Shown here piece after piece: positions 45,239 to 54,675 of a DNA stretch of 64,000 nucleotides (position 1 is its first letter; every line of letters begins with the position of its first letter). The notes beneath the pieces are model-generated. The model was given only the letters and a program-made list of their open reading frames with translations. It was not told where the DNA came from and did no database searches. A program made the position numbers and the translations under genes. The DNA is from Allonocardiopsis opalescens (GTDB lineage: Bacteria; Actinomycetota; Actinomycetes; Streptosporangiales; Streptosporangiaceae): the NCBI RefSeq assembly GCF_003002095.1, contig NZ_PVZC01000003.1, forward strand, positions 310,001-374,000, written 5' to 3'.

Positions 45239-47197
45239 ATGACCCTCATCTCCCCAGACCACCCCACGTACGTCGTCCCGCCCGTGACGGACGTCGATGA
45301 GCACGAACTCGCCGCCGCCATCGACGCCGCCGAACCCGGAGCGCTGCTCATGGCGCTGGTGCACCTCACGGGTGACACCGGCCTCGTCGCCGAGTTCAAG
45401 GCCAGGCTCGACGACGAGCGGCGGCAGGCGGAGACCTCCGCGACCATGGGGCGGTATCCGGCGGGCGTCGCCGCCGAGGTCCGCGCGCGAGCGCGGCGGC
45501 TGCTGGGCGGCACGCTGGTCCCGAGGATCGCGGTGCCCGACGACGACCTGTTCCGGCGGATGGCCGAGGTCTGCGTGGACGACGCCGTCGGCGGCGAGTA
45601 CGTCCCCCACCTGCGCGAGCAGGGCGGGTTCGAAGCCGCCCGGCCGGTCGTCCCGCGCACCCGCACCCCGCCGGAGGACTTCACCGTCGCGGTCATCGGC
45701 GCCGGGATGATCGGGCTGAACGCGGCGGTCAAGCTCGGCGCGGCGGGCTTCCGCTACCAGGTCTTCGAAGAGCGCGACGAACTCGGCGGGACGTGGTCGC
45801 GCAACACCTATCCGGGCGCAGCCGTCGACACGCCGAGCCACTTCTACTCCTACTCCTTCGAGCTGAACCCGCGGTGGACCCGGTACTACCCCACGGGGCC
45901 CGAGTACCTGGACTACCTGCGCGGTGTGGCCCGCAAGTACGACCTCTACCCGCGCATCTCCTTCGGCGCCAAGGTCCTCGGCTGCGCGTGGCTGGACGAA
46001 CAGCGGGTGTGGCAGCTCACCGTCCGCCACCGGGACGGCGCCGTGCGCACCCACCAAGCCAACGCGGTCGTCACGGCCACCGGTGTGCTCAACGGCGCGT
46101 TCGTCCCCGCGATCGAGGGGGCGGACACGTTCACGGGCACGATGATGCACACCGCCGAGTGGCGCGAGGACGTGGACCTGCGCGGCAAGCGCGTGGTCAT
46201 CCTCGGCACCGGCTGCACGTCGGTCCAGGTCGTCGCCGACATCGTCGAGCAGGTCGAATCCCTCGCCGTCGTGATGCGCCAGCCGCACTGGATCGTGCCG
46301 GAGCGCCAGGTCGGCGAGGACGTGCCCGACGGCATGCGGTGGGCGCTGGAGCACATCCCGTACTTCCACCAGTGGTTCCGGCTCAAGTCCTACTGGTGGG
46401 CCGCGGACAAGGGCTGGGCCATCCCCCGCATCGACGCGGAGTGGTACGCCACCCACGTCTCGGCCTCCCCGGCCAATGACGCGCTGATGCGCGTCTGCCT
46501 GGACTACCTCGACCGGGCCTTCGCCGACCGCCCCGATCTGAAGGCCAAGCTGACCCCCGACTTCCCGCCCTTCGCCAAGCGGATCGTGAAGGACCCCGGC
46601 TTCTTCGACGCCGTCAAGCGGGACAAGGTGTCGCTGCACGCCGCGTCCTTCGACCGGATCCGCCCGGACGGCGTCGTGACGACGACGGGCGAGTTCCTGC
46701 CCGCCGATGTCATCATCTGGGCCACCGGCTTCAAGCTGGAGTACCTGGGCTTCCTGGACATCACGGGCCGCGACGGGGTCAGGCTGGCCGACGAGTGGGC
46801 GGACCAGAACCCCCGGGCCTACCTCGGGATCACCGTGCCCGGCTTCCCCAACCTGTTCGTCACCGCCGGCCCCAACGCCGCCCCCAACCACGGCGGCGGG
46901 CACAACGTCACCAGCGAGGAGCACGTCCACTACATCGTGGAGAGCCTGCAGTACCTGCTGGAGAACGGGTACGCCGCGATGGAGCCGACCCGCGCGGCGA
47001 CCGACGACTACAACCGGCGGGTCGACGCGGAACTGGACACGACCGTCTGGAAGCACGGCGGCACGGCCAACGGCTACTACCGCAACACCTCCGGGCGGGC
47101 GTGGATCAGCTGCCCGTGGCGGCTGGTCGACTACTGGACGATGCTGCGCGCACCCGCGCCGGAGGACTACCTGTTCTTCGGCGACGGGAACGCCTGA
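45239..47197 (+). CDS. Baeyer-Villiger monooxygenase, 4-hydroxyacetophenone monooxygenase-like
   Basis: 652 residues. First dinucleotide motif GAGMIG at 154-159 (FAD), BVMO fingerprint FTGTMMHTAEW at 298-308 (FxGxxxHxxxW, followed by Arg instead of Pro or Asp), second GTGCTS at 323-328 (NADPH). The 140-residue N-terminal extension before the FAD motif is characteristic of HAPMO-type enzymes. It inserts oxygen next to a ketone to give an ester or lactone using NADPH and O2. Downstream SMP-30 lactonase and HSL esterase could hydrolyse the product. Confidence 0.88.
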   Translation: MTLISPDHPTYVVPPVTDVDEHELAAAIDAAEPGALLMALVHLTGDTGLVAEFKARLDDERRQAETSATMGRYPAGVAAEVRARARRLLGGTLVPRIAVPDDDLFRRMAEVCVDDAVGGEYVPHLREQGGFEAARPVVPRTRTPPEDFTVAVIGAGMIGLNAAVKLGAAGFRYQVFEERDELGGTWSRNTYPGAAVDTPSHFYSYSFELNPRWTRYYPTGPEYLDYLRGVARKYDLYPRISFGAKVLGCAWLDEQRVWQLTVRHRDGAVRTHQANAVVTATGVLNGAFVPAIEGADTFTGTMMHTAEWREDVDLRGKRVVILGTGCTSVQVVADIVEQVESLAVVMRQPHWIVPERQVGEDVPDGMRWALEHIPYFHQWFRLKSYWWAADKGWAIPRIDAEWYATHVSASPANDALMRVCLDYLDRAFADRPDLKAKLTPDFPPFAKRIVKDPGFFDAVKRDKVSLHAASFDRIRPDGVVTTTGEFLPADVIIWATGFKLEYLGFLDITGRDGVRLADEWADQNPRAYLGITVPGFPNLFVTAGPNAAPNHGGGHNVTSEEHVHYIVESLQYLLENGYAAMEPTRAATDDYNRRVDAELDTTVWKHGGTANGYYRNTSGRAWISCPWRLVDYWTMLRAPAPEDYLFFGDGNA

Positions 47198-47204
47198 CGG
47201 CCGC

Positions 47205-47236
47205 GGCCGGCCGCCCCGCACCCGGGACGGCCGGCC
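47205..47236. terminator. Bidirectional terminator between BVMO and hydratase genes
   Basis: A 9-bp GC-only inverted repeat (GGCCGGCCG / CGGCCGGCC) with a 14-nt loop exactly between two convergent stops. Confidence 0.7.
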
Positions 47237-48004
47237 TCATTCGCCGCGGAAGACCGGGGGCCGCCGTTCCAGGCTCGCCGCGATGCCCTCGGCGCTGTCG
47301 CGCGTCGCCCACAGCCGGGCCTGCTCGGCCAGCTCGTGCTCCAGGGCCGCCTGGACGCGCCGCGGCAGGTCCGCCCGCAGCGTCGCGCGGATCGAACGCA
47401 CGGCCAGCGGCGCCGCCGCGGCCAGCTCGCGCGCCCACGCCCGCGCGGTCTCGCGCTGGCGGCCGGGCTCCGACAACCGGTCGGCCAGCCCGATGCGGAC
47501 GGCCTCCTCGCCGCCCACGCGCCGTCCGGTCAGCAGCAGGTCGGCCGCGACCTGCCGTCCGACCAGGTCGGGCAGGGTGACGCTCAGCCCGAACCCCTGG
47601 TGGAAGCCCAGCCGCGCGAAGTTCGCGACGAACCTCGTCGAGGCGTCGGCGACCCGGAAGTCGGCCGCACACGCCAGCCCCAGGCCGCCGCCGACGGCCG
47701 CGCCCTGCACCGCCGCGATGACGGGCGTCCTGATCTCGAACAGCTGGACCGCCCGCCGGTACAGGCGCTCGGACACCGCCACCCGGTCCCCGTCGAAGCC
47801 GCCGCCCGCCCCGAAGTCGGCGCCCGCGCAGAAGTGCCTGCCCTCCGAGGCGAGGACGAGCGCCCGGCAGCGCGGGTCGTCATCCAGCTCGAAGGCGGCG
47901 TCGACGATCTGCCCGATCAGCCGCTCATCGAAATGGTTCGCGGGCGGCCTGCGCATCTCCAGCAGCCCGACGCCGTCCTCGACCACCACCGACAGATCCG
48001 TCAT
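47237..48004 (-). CDS. Enoyl-CoA hydratase/isomerase family protein
   Basis: 255 residues. Crotonase fold: oxyanion-hole segments SEGRHFCAGADFG (about 60) and VQGAAVGGGLGLACAADFRVA (about 100). The two catalytic Glu of classical hydratases are not both evident (GGGLGLA lacks the second at its usual place), so isomerase or another crotonase reaction is possible. It diverges from the SnoaL gene across motif site C. Confidence 0.9.
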   Translation of the reverse strand: MTDLSVVVEDGVGLLEMRRPPANHFDERLIGQIVDAAFELDDDPRCRALVLASEGRHFCAGADFGAGGGFDGDRVAVSERLYRRAVQLFEIRTPVIAAVQGAAVGGGLGLACAADFRVADASTRFVANFARLGFHQGFGLSVTLPDLVGRQVAADLLLTGRRVGGEEAVRIGLADRLSEPGRQRETARAWARELAAAAPLAVRSIRATLRADLPRRVQAALEHELAEQARLWATRDSAEGIAASLERRPPVFRGE

Positions 48005-48047
48005 GGCCCCACGCTCCCAGACCGGTGCGCGCGGGCGGCGACCGGGT

Positions 48048-48062
48048 GTCCGCTGAGCGGAC
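48048..48062. promoter_or_regulatory. Shared catabolic-island motif, site C (perfect palindrome form)
   Basis: GTCCGCTGAGCGGAC, a 15-bp perfect palindrome (arms GTCCGCT/AGCGGAC) in the divergent promoter of the hydratase and SnoaL genes. It aligns with the GTCCACTSACCGGAAC sites A, B and D and is followed by CTTCGC as at site B. Confidence 0.65.
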
Positions 48063-48104
48063 CTTCGCGGCCCGCCGGGGCGCCATCCGGCGGACAGTCG
48101 GTAT

Positions 48105-48476
48105 GTGGAGATCACCGACACGCTGTACGCGTTCGCCCGGCTGGCGGACGAAGGGACGATCGAGCAGATCGGCGAGCTGCTCACCGCCGATATCGAGTGG
48201 GCCATGGCCGGCACGACATGGCGCGGCCGCGCGCAGGTCCTCGACGGGCTCCGGTCGATGCGGGCCCTCGGCCACGCCGGGCCCGACTCGGGGAACCGCC
48301 ATGTGGTCACCAACCAGGAGGTGCGTGCCGAGAGCGACCGCGCCACGGCGCACGCCTACTTCCTGCTGGTGTCCCGCGGCGCGCCGGCGGCGATCCTGGC
48401 CGTCGGCTCCTACCGCGACGAACTGCGGCGCGTCACCGGTCGGTGGCTCATCGCCAGGCGCGAGGTCGCGAGCTGA
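48105..48476 (+). CDS. SnoaL/NTF2-like protein
   Basis: 123 residues, GTG start. Cone-shaped NTF2 fold pattern: ADEGTIEQIGELLTADIEWAMAGTTWRGRAQVLDGLRSMRA, then HVVTNQEVRAESDRATAHAYFLLVSRG and RWLIARREV at the end. Members include cyclases, dehydratases and ketosteroid-isomerase-like enzymes. In this cluster an isomerase or hydratase role is plausible but unproven. Confidence 0.8.
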   Translation: MEITDTLYAFARLADEGTIEQIGELLTADIEWAMAGTTWRGRAQVLDGLRSMRALGHAGPDSGNRHVVTNQEVRAESDRATAHAYFLLVSRGAPAAILAVGSYRDELRRVTGRWLIARREVAS

Positions 48477-48488
48477 CCGCGTCCCGAA

Positions 48489-48507
48489 GCCGTCCACTGA
48501 CCGGAAC
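48489..48507. promoter_or_regulatory. Shared catabolic-island motif, site B
   Basis: GCCGTCCACTGACCGGAAC, 18 of 19 bases as site A, 64 bp upstream of the next start. GCTTAGCGT follows at 48533-48541, 43 bp from the motif (44 bp at site A), which argues for one promoter design. Confidence 0.72.
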
Positions 48508-48571
48508 TTCGCCCGGCCCGACGGCCCCGTCGGCTTAGCGTCGGGCCTACCCGCAGGCAGGAGGAGAACCG

Positions 48572-49726
48572 ATGACCGCCGACGTCCGCACCGATCCCCG
48601 CGTCCGCGCCGCGCTCGACCGCGCCGTGGAACTCGGCGAGACCGGTATCGCGGTCGCCGCCTACCACCGCGGTGAGCCGATCGCCGACGCCGTCGCCGGG
48701 ATCGCCGACGTCGCGAGCGGCAGGCCCGTCGACGAGCGCACCCTCTTCCCGGTGTTCTCGGTGACCAAGGGTGTCACCGCGATCGCCGTGCACCTGCAGG
48801 CCGAACGCGGACTGGTCGACCTGAGGGCCCCGATCGCCCGCTACTGGCCGGAGTTCGCCGCCCATGGCAAGGCCGCCATCACCGTCGAGCAGGCCCTCTC
48901 CCACCGGTCCGGCATCCCGCAGATGCCCGACGGCGTCACACCGGAACGCCTGGCCGACTGGGAGTGGATGACCGAGCGCATCGCCGGCTTCACCCCGATC
49001 TTCGAGCCCGGGACCGCCAGCGCGTACCACGTGCTGGTGTGGGGCTGGGTGATCGGCGAGGTCGTGCGCCGCACCGATCCGGCCCGCCGCCCCTTCGCGA
49101 CCTTCGTCGCCGAGGAGATCTGCGCGCCGCTGGGCGTCACCGACTTCCATCTCGGGGTTCCCGATGCCGACCTGCCCCGCGTCGCGACCCTGTACGGGGG
49201 CAACGACTTCGCCATCGCCGACGAGCACAATGTGAGCCCCCGAGCGGTGTTCCCCGGCTCCGACGTGCACAACCAGCACACCATGCTGCAGGCCGTCGAC
49301 CCCGGCGCGGGCGCCGTCGCCACCGCGGGCGCGGTCGCGCGGATCTTCGCGCTGCTGGCCGAAGGCGGCGAACTCGACGGCGTCCGGCTGCTCTCCCGCG
49401 AGCGCGTCGCCACGTTCACCCGGCCCCGCCACGGCGCGCACGACCCCGACGAGGTGCTGACGATCCCCGTCTGGTTCGGCGCCAACGGGTTCTGGCTGGG
49501 CGGCGAACCGGGTGCCTCCGATCCGCTGGTGGGCGGCCACCGCGACATCGTCTACAGCCCCGGTGCGGGCGGCTCGCTCGCCTGGGCGGACCTGCGCGGA
49601 CGGCTCGCGGTGGCGATCTGCCACAACGACATGGACACCCCGGCCGTCACCGAGCCGGAACGGACCTTCGACCCGATCGTGCGCGCGATCCGCGAGATCG
49701 CCGCCGAACGCGAGGAGACGCGCTGA
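48572..49726 (+). CDS. Serine hydrolase of the beta-lactamase/esterase (class C-like) family
   Basis: 384 residues. SxxK nucleophile motif at SVTK (about 67-70), Tyr of a YxN-like element in SAYHVLVWGWVIGEVVRR, and a C-terminal KTG-like region with GAGGSLAWADL. No signal peptide, so it is a cytoplasmic EstB-like esterase or lactonase and not a secreted beta-lactamase. First gene of the operon that runs to 56237; its stop overlaps the next start (TGATG). Confidence 0.88.
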   Translation: MTADVRTDPRVRAALDRAVELGETGIAVAAYHRGEPIADAVAGIADVASGRPVDERTLFPVFSVTKGVTAIAVHLQAERGLVDLRAPIARYWPEFAAHGKAAITVEQALSHRSGIPQMPDGVTPERLADWEWMTERIAGFTPIFEPGTASAYHVLVWGWVIGEVVRRTDPARRPFATFVAEEICAPLGVTDFHLGVPDADLPRVATLYGGNDFAIADEHNVSPRAVFPGSDVHNQHTMLQAVDPGAGAVATAGAVARIFALLAEGGELDGVRLLSRERVATFTRPRHGAHDPDEVLTIPVWFGANGFWLGGEPGASDPLVGGHRDIVYSPGAGGSLAWADLRGRLAVAICHNDMDTPAVTEPERTFDPIVRAIREIAAEREETR

Positions 49727-50589
49727 TGAGTACGGCCAAGGAGCTGTTCGGAGGCGGCACGGCGGTGATCACCGGCGCCGGATCGGGCATCGGCGCCGGC
49801 CTCGCCCGCTACGCGGCGCGCGAACTGGGCATGACCGTGGTCCTCGCCGACGTGGACACCGCCGCGATCGCCGCCCTGCGCGCCGAACTGGCCGCCGACG
49901 GCGCCCGCGCGCTGGCCGCCGGCTGCGACGTACGCGACCCCGCCGCGCTCGAAGCGCTCGCCGAGCGGACCTCCGCCGAGGCCGGCCCCGTCACCCTGCT
50001 GGTCAACAACGCCGGCATCGAGCAGTTCGGCTACCTGTGGGACGTCCCGGTGGCCAACTGGGACCGGCTCGTCGCGGTCAACGTCAGCGGGGTCTTCCAC
50101 GGCATCAGGGCCTTCCTGCCGCGGATGCTGGCCGAGCCGCGCCGCTCCTGGGTGTGGAACCTGTCCTCGGTCGGCGGCGTCACCGCCGGCCCGCTGCAGG
50201 CCCCCTACATCATGAGCAAGCACGCCGTGCTGGCCCTCACCGAGTGCCTGCACCAGGAGGTCGAACTGGCCGGGCACGCCCACCACGTACACGTGCGGGC
50301 GGTCCTGCCGGGCGCGGTGGCCTCCAGGATCTTCGAGTCCGCCGGCGCCGTCGACACCGGCGACACCGGCGCGGCCGAAGAGCACCGCGCCGCCATGCTC
50401 AGGGTGAAGGAGCAGGCCATGGGCCCGGTCGACGCGGCCCGCGCCTTCTTCGACCAGGCGGCGGCCGGCGAGTTCTACCTGAGCTCGCAGTCCTTCGTGC
50501 GCGACGCCATGGCGGCACGGGCCGACACCCTGCTCAACCGCCGCGCCCCGGCCCTGGTCCGCGGCGAGTTCACCGTCCCCGCCGACTGA
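49726..50589 (+). CDS. Short-chain dehydrogenase/reductase
   Basis: 287 residues from the ATG overlapping the previous stop. TGAGSGIG cofactor motif, DVR after strand 4, NNAG, catalytic Ser (LSSVGG), Tyr-x3-Lys (YIMSKHA). Longer C-terminus than FabG, with LSSQSFVRDAM. Candidate alcohol-to-ketone step ahead of the BVMO. Confidence 0.9.
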   Translation: MSTAKELFGGGTAVITGAGSGIGAGLARYAARELGMTVVLADVDTAAIAALRAELAADGARALAAGCDVRDPAALEALAERTSAEAGPVTLLVNNAGIEQFGYLWDVPVANWDRLVAVNVSGVFHGIRAFLPRMLAEPRRSWVWNLSSVGGVTAGPLQAPYIMSKHAVLALTECLHQEVELAGHAHHVHVRAVLPGAVASRIFESAGAVDTGDTGAAEEHRAAMLRVKEQAMGPVDAARAFFDQAAAGEFYLSSQSFVRDAMAARADTLLNRRAPALVRGEFTVPAD

Positions 50590-50616
50590 CCCCGCCCGCC
50601 GACCCCGGAGAGCGCG

Positions 50617-51561
50617 ATGCCGCTGCCCCCGCTGGACCCCGACGCCGCCGCGATCGCCGCTGCGGCGGCCGAGCTGCCGCCGATGCGCGTACGCGGGATC
50701 GCCGCGATCCGCGCCGCCCTGGAGAAGGCACCCCACCCGCAGGACCTGGCGGTGATGGCGGAGACCGAGGACCGGGTGATCACCGGTCCGCACGGCGACA
50801 TCCCGCTGCGCGTCTACCGCCCGGAGCCCGGCGGTCCGGCGCCCGTGCTCGTGTACTTCCACGGCGGCGGGATGTGCATGGGCTCGATCCACTCCTTCGA
50901 ACCGCTGGCCCGTGCCCTGGCGGCGGCCAGCGGCGCCGCGGTCGTGTCGGTCGGCTACCACCTCGCTCCGGAGTCCCCGCCGCCCGCGCAGTTCGACGAC
51001 GCCTACACCGCCACGGCCTGGGTGGCCGAGCACGCAGCCGAACTGCGGGTCGACCCCGACCGGCTCGCCGTCGTCGGCGACAGCGCAGGGGGAACCCTGG
51101 CCGCCGCGGTCGCCCTCGCCGCACGGGACCGCGGCGGGCCGCGCATCGTCTGCCAGGTGCTGGTGTATCCGGGGCTCGACCGGGACATGGCCGCCCGGTC
51201 GATGACCCAGAACGCCGACGCCCCGATCCTGAGCCGCGACGACGTCCGGTACCTCAACGAGACGGCCGACGCCGGGCAGGGCAGCCCCGACAGCCCGTAC
51301 CGCGTCCCCGCCTACGCCGCCGACCTCGGCGGCCTGCCGCCGGCCGTCGTGGCCACCGCCGAACGCGACCCCCTTCGGGACTGGGGCGAGCGCTACGCCG
51401 ACCGGCTCCGGGAGGCCGGGGTGCAGACGACCCTGACCCGGTATCCGGGCTCCTACCACGGGTTCGCACTGCAGGCGGCCTACCTGGCCAGGGGCAGGCT
51501 CGCCGTCGCCGAGACCGGCGCGCTGCTGCGCGCCAAGTTCGCCCACCCGCTCCCGTTCTAG
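50617..51561 (+). CDS. Alpha/beta hydrolase, hormone-sensitive lipase family
   Basis: 314 residues. Oxyanion-hole HGGG (YFHGGGMCMGS, about 85), nucleophile in GDSAGG (about 155), Asp in ERDPLRD and His in GSYHGF. Family IV esterase fold. It could cleave the ester made by Baeyer-Villiger oxidation. Start is 27 bp after the SDR stop. Confidence 0.93.
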   Translation: MPLPPLDPDAAAIAAAAAELPPMRVRGIAAIRAALEKAPHPQDLAVMAETEDRVITGPHGDIPLRVYRPEPGGPAPVLVYFHGGGMCMGSIHSFEPLARALAAASGAAVVSVGYHLAPESPPPAQFDDAYTATAWVAEHAAELRVDPDRLAVVGDSAGGTLAAAVALAARDRGGPRIVCQVLVYPGLDRDMAARSMTQNADAPILSRDDVRYLNETADAGQGSPDSPYRVPAYAADLGGLPPAVVATAERDPLRDWGERYADRLREAGVQTTLTRYPGSYHGFALQAAYLARGRLAVAETGALLRAKFAHPLPF

Positions 51562-51570
51562 GAGGACGCC

Positions 51571-52497
51571 ATGACCGACACCGCCGTCGACCCCTTCGCC
51601 GACGCCCTCCACACCGTGCCGATCGAACTGTCGCGGGGCTACACCTGGGCCGAATGCCCGCGCTGGCACGACGGCGCCCTGTGGTTCAGCGACATGTACG
51701 CCCACCGCATCCTGCGGCTGGACGCCGAGGGAGCGCCGGAGACCATGGTCGACTGCTCCACCCGACGCTCCGTGAACGGCGCCGAGGTGATCCCGGGCGG
51801 CTTCGGCTGGCTGCCCGACGGCAGGCTGATCCTCACCTCGATGCACGAGCGGCTCGTGCTGGCCTTCGACGGGACCGGCCTCACCGAGTACGCCGACCTG
51901 CGCCACCTGGCCACCGGCCCCATCAACGACATGGTCGTCGACGCCGACGGCCGCGCCTACGTCACCCAGCTCGGCTTCGAGCTCTTCGAGGGCGAGGCGC
52001 CGAAGGACTCAGCCCTGCTGGTGGTCGAACCCGACGGCACCGCCAGGGCGCTGACCGAGCTGGGCGGCTTCGCCGGCGCCAACGGCATCGCCGTCAGCGG
52101 CGACGGGCGCCGGGTGGTGACCGCCGAGGCCTTCGCCGACCGGATCACCATGCTCGACCGCGACGAGCGCGGCCGCCTCGGCGGCCGGCGTACCTTCGCC
52201 GCCACCCCCTCCCTGCCCGACGGCATCTGCCTCGACGACGACGGCGGCGTCTGGGCCGGGATGCCCTCGGTACCCGCCGTCGCGCGGTTCACCGAAGGCG
52301 GGGCCATCACCGACGTCGTGCGCTTCAGCCCCGAGCGCGCGCTGCCGCCCGCCTGCGTCCTCGGCGGCCCGGACCGGCGCACGCTGTTCATCTGCGCCGG
52401 CCTGGACGTCCTCGACTGGGAGGAGTCCCGCCGCAAGCGCAAAGGCACGGTCTGGACGGCCGCCGCCGGCGTGAGCGGCGGCACCAACCGCCCCTGA
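51571..52497 (+). CDS. SMP-30/gluconolactonase-type lactonase
   Basis: 308 residues. Six-bladed propeller signature: AECPRWHDGALWFSDMYAHRILRLD (metal Glu at AECP), NGAEVIPGG, PINDMVVDADGRAYVT (metal Asn), GANGIAVSGDG, LPDGICLDDDGGVWAG (metal Asp). It hydrolyses lactones with a divalent metal. Start is 9 bp after the previous stop, after AGGAGG. A fitting enzyme for a BVMO-derived lactone. Confidence 0.9.
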   Translation: MTDTAVDPFADALHTVPIELSRGYTWAECPRWHDGALWFSDMYAHRILRLDAEGAPETMVDCSTRRSVNGAEVIPGGFGWLPDGRLILTSMHERLVLAFDGTGLTEYADLRHLATGPINDMVVDADGRAYVTQLGFELFEGEAPKDSALLVVEPDGTARALTELGGFAGANGIAVSGDGRRVVTAEAFADRITMLDRDERGRLGGRRTFAATPSLPDGICLDDDGGVWAGMPSVPAVARFTEGGAITDVVRFSPERALPPACVLGGPDRRTLFICAGLDVLDWEESRRKRKGTVWTAAAGVSGGTNRP

Positions 52498-52514
52498 ACC
52501 CTTGGGAAGCTCCT

Positions 52515-53441
52515 GTGCACAGACTTGATTTCACCGGCCGCGCCGTGGTCGTGACCGGCGCCGGCCGGGGCATCGGCCGGGCGCACGCCCTCCTGCTGGC
52601 CGCGCGCGGCGCGTCGGTCGCCGTCGCCGACCTCGGCGCCCGCGTCGACGGCTCCGGTGTCGACGGCGACGACCCCGCCGGCGCGGTCGCCGCCGAGATC
52701 CGCGCCGCCGGCGGGCGGGCGGTGGCCGTACGGGCCGACGTGTCCACCCCGAGCGGAGCCGCCGCGATCGTGGACGCCGCCATCGCGGAGTTCGGCCGGC
52801 TGGACGCGGTCGTCAACAACGCCGGCATCGTCCGGACCGGGCACTTCGACGAGATCCCCGTCGAGGAGTACCAGCGCCACCTGGACGTCCACTTCTTCGG
52901 GTCCCTCCACTTGTGCCGGGCGGCTTGGCCGCACCTGATCGCCTCCGGGACCGGCCGGGTGGTCAACACCGTCTCCAGCGCGATGCTGGGCAACCCGCTG
53001 ATGACGCACTACGGCAGTTCCAAGGGCGCGGTGTTCTCCCTGACCCGCAACCTCGCCATCGAGGGGGCCGAGCACGGCGTCCTCGTCAACGCCATCGCCC
53101 CGGGCGCCGGCACCCGGATGGCGGAGAACTCGGCGGACTCGCTGTCGCCCGAGGTCATGGAGTACGTGCGCACGCGCCTGCGGCCTGAGCACGTCGCCCC
53201 GCTGGCCGCCTACCTCGTCCACCCCGCCTGCCAGGTCACCGGCGAGCTGTTCAACGCCGCCGGCGGGGCGGTCAACCGGGTCGTCGTGGTCACCACGCCC
53301 GGCGTCCACGACCCGGCACTGACCGTCGAGACGGTCGCCGAGCGCTTCGACGAGGTCATGGCCCTCACCCCCCAGGCGCGCCCCGAGGTCGTCGCCGCCC
53401 CGACCCGCACCGACCGAACCGACACCGGAGAACCACGATGA
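52515..53441 (+). CDS. Short-chain dehydrogenase/reductase (hydroxyacyl-CoA/MFE-like)
   Basis: 308 residues, GTG at 52515. TGAGRGIGRAHALLLAARGASVAVADLG, NNAG, catalytic Ser (TVSSAMLG), Tyr-Lys (HYGSSKGA). The long C-terminus (RVVVVTTPGVHDPALTVETVAERFDEVMAL) resembles SDR domains of multifunctional beta-oxidation proteins, which oxidise 3-hydroxyacyl-CoA. It overlaps the P450 start by ATGA. Confidence 0.88.
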   Translation: MHRLDFTGRAVVVTGAGRGIGRAHALLLAARGASVAVADLGARVDGSGVDGDDPAGAVAAEIRAAGGRAVAVRADVSTPSGAAAIVDAAIAEFGRLDAVVNNAGIVRTGHFDEIPVEEYQRHLDVHFFGSLHLCRAAWPHLIASGTGRVVNTVSSAMLGNPLMTHYGSSKGAVFSLTRNLAIEGAEHGVLVNAIAPGAGTRMAENSADSLSPEVMEYVRTRLRPEHVAPLAAYLVHPACQVTGELFNAAGGAVNRVVVVTTPGVHDPALTVETVAERFDEVMALTPQARPEVVAAPTRTDRTDTGEPR

Positions 53442-54658
53442 CCACCACTCCCGGAACCGAGTACCCCTTCGGGCCCGTGCCGGCCGCCGAGGCCGTCGAG
53501 CACTTCGGGCGCCTGATCGCCGACCGCCCGATGACCAAGGTCACCATGCCGCACGGAGGCGACGTCTGGCTGGTGCACCGCAACCGGGCGGCACGCGAGG
53601 TGCTCAGCGACCGCCGGTTCGTCCGCGAGCCGTTCCGTACCGGCGAGCGTGCGGTGCCCTTCTTCGTGCCGTTCCCGGACTTCCTGCTCGGCACCCTCCA
53701 GTTCGAGGACCCGCCCCAGCACACCCGGCTGCGCAAGCTCGTGCAGAAGGCCATCTCGCCCAAGCGGGTGCGCGAGATGCGGGGCTCGGCGGTCGCCTTC
53801 GCCAACGAGTTGATCGACGGCATGGTCGCCCGCGGCGGCGTGCGCGACCTGGTGCGCGAGTACGCGCTGGCGCTGCCGATCGAGATGCTCAGCTCCCTGC
53901 TCGGCGTGCCGTCGTCGGACCGCGAGACCTTCGAGCGCTGGAGCTCCTCGACACTCGCCGTGGCCGGCAAGTCGGAGGAGGAGGTCGCCACCGACATGGC
54001 GGAGCTGGCGGCGTACATGACCGACCTGATCGCCCGCCGCCGCGAGGACCCGCGCGAGGACCTGCTCAGCGCCCTGGCGCACGCCCGGGACCGCGACGAG
54101 ACGCTGACCGACGCCGAGATCCTGCCCATCGCCTTCATCCTCATCGTCGGCGGCTTCGACAACACGGCGACCTTCCTGTCCACCGGGGTGCTGGCACTGC
54201 TGCGCTCCGACGAGCAGCGCGCCGTGTTCCTGACCGACCCGGACGGTCTGGCGGCCACCGCCGCCGAGGAGGTGCTGCGCCACGGCGGGTTCGCGACCGG
54301 GCGGCCGGCCGGCGGCGGTGGCGGCCTGGTGCCCTTCGTCGCCACTGAGGATGTCGTCGTGGACGGGCAGCTCATCGCCGCGGGCGAGGCCGTCAGCATC
54401 GATCTGGTCGCCGCCGGGCACGATCCGAGCGTTGTGGTCGAGCCGGGGAGCTTCGACGTCACCAGGACCGACAACCCGCACCTGACCCTCAGCCACGGCC
54501 TGCACCACTGCCTGGGCGCGCCACTGGCGCGGATGGAACTGCAGGTCGGCCTGGCCGAGCTGTTCAAGCGCCTCCCCGGGCTGAAGCTGGCCGGTGAGCC
54601 GGTGTTCAACCACGACGTCCTCACCCAGCCCATGACCAGCCTGCCGGTCAGCTGGTGA
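53438..54658 (+). CDS. Cytochrome P450, class I
   Basis: 406 residues. I-helix LIVGGFDNTATF, ExxR in EEVLRHGG, heme loop HGLHHCLGAPLARME with Cys358. EDPPQHTRLRKLVQKAIS is the usual C-helix region. An unusual Gly-rich stretch (RPAGGGGGLVPF) lies where substrate recognition site 5 begins. Cytoplasmic hydroxylase fed by the next two genes. Probably the first oxidative step on the substrate. Confidence 0.95.
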   Translation: MTTTPGTEYPFGPVPAAEAVEHFGRLIADRPMTKVTMPHGGDVWLVHRNRAAREVLSDRRFVREPFRTGERAVPFFVPFPDFLLGTLQFEDPPQHTRLRKLVQKAISPKRVREMRGSAVAFANELIDGMVARGGVRDLVREYALALPIEMLSSLLGVPSSDRETFERWSSSTLAVAGKSEEEVATDMAELAAYMTDLIARRREDPREDLLSALAHARDRDETLTDAEILPIAFILIVGGFDNTATFLSTGVLALLRSDEQRAVFLTDPDGLAATAAEEVLRHGGFATGRPAGGGGGLVPFVATEDVVVDGQLIAAGEAVSIDLVAAGHDPSVVVEPGSFDVTRTDNPHLTLSHGLHHCLGAPLARMELQVGLAELFKRLPGLKLAGEPVFNHDVLTQPMTSLPVSW

Positions 54659-54675
54659 CGAAGGGGGATGCCGAC

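Noticed and set aside
44891-47221. A 776-codon minus-strand open frame over the BVMO gene
   Set aside because: Gly/Val/Asp/Arg shadow of the BVMO; it also crosses two gene boundaries.
49512-52514. Long plus-strand frame running into the SDR at 52515
   Set aside because: Overlaps four supported genes in another frame and is Arg-rich; only the part from the GTG at 52515 is coding.
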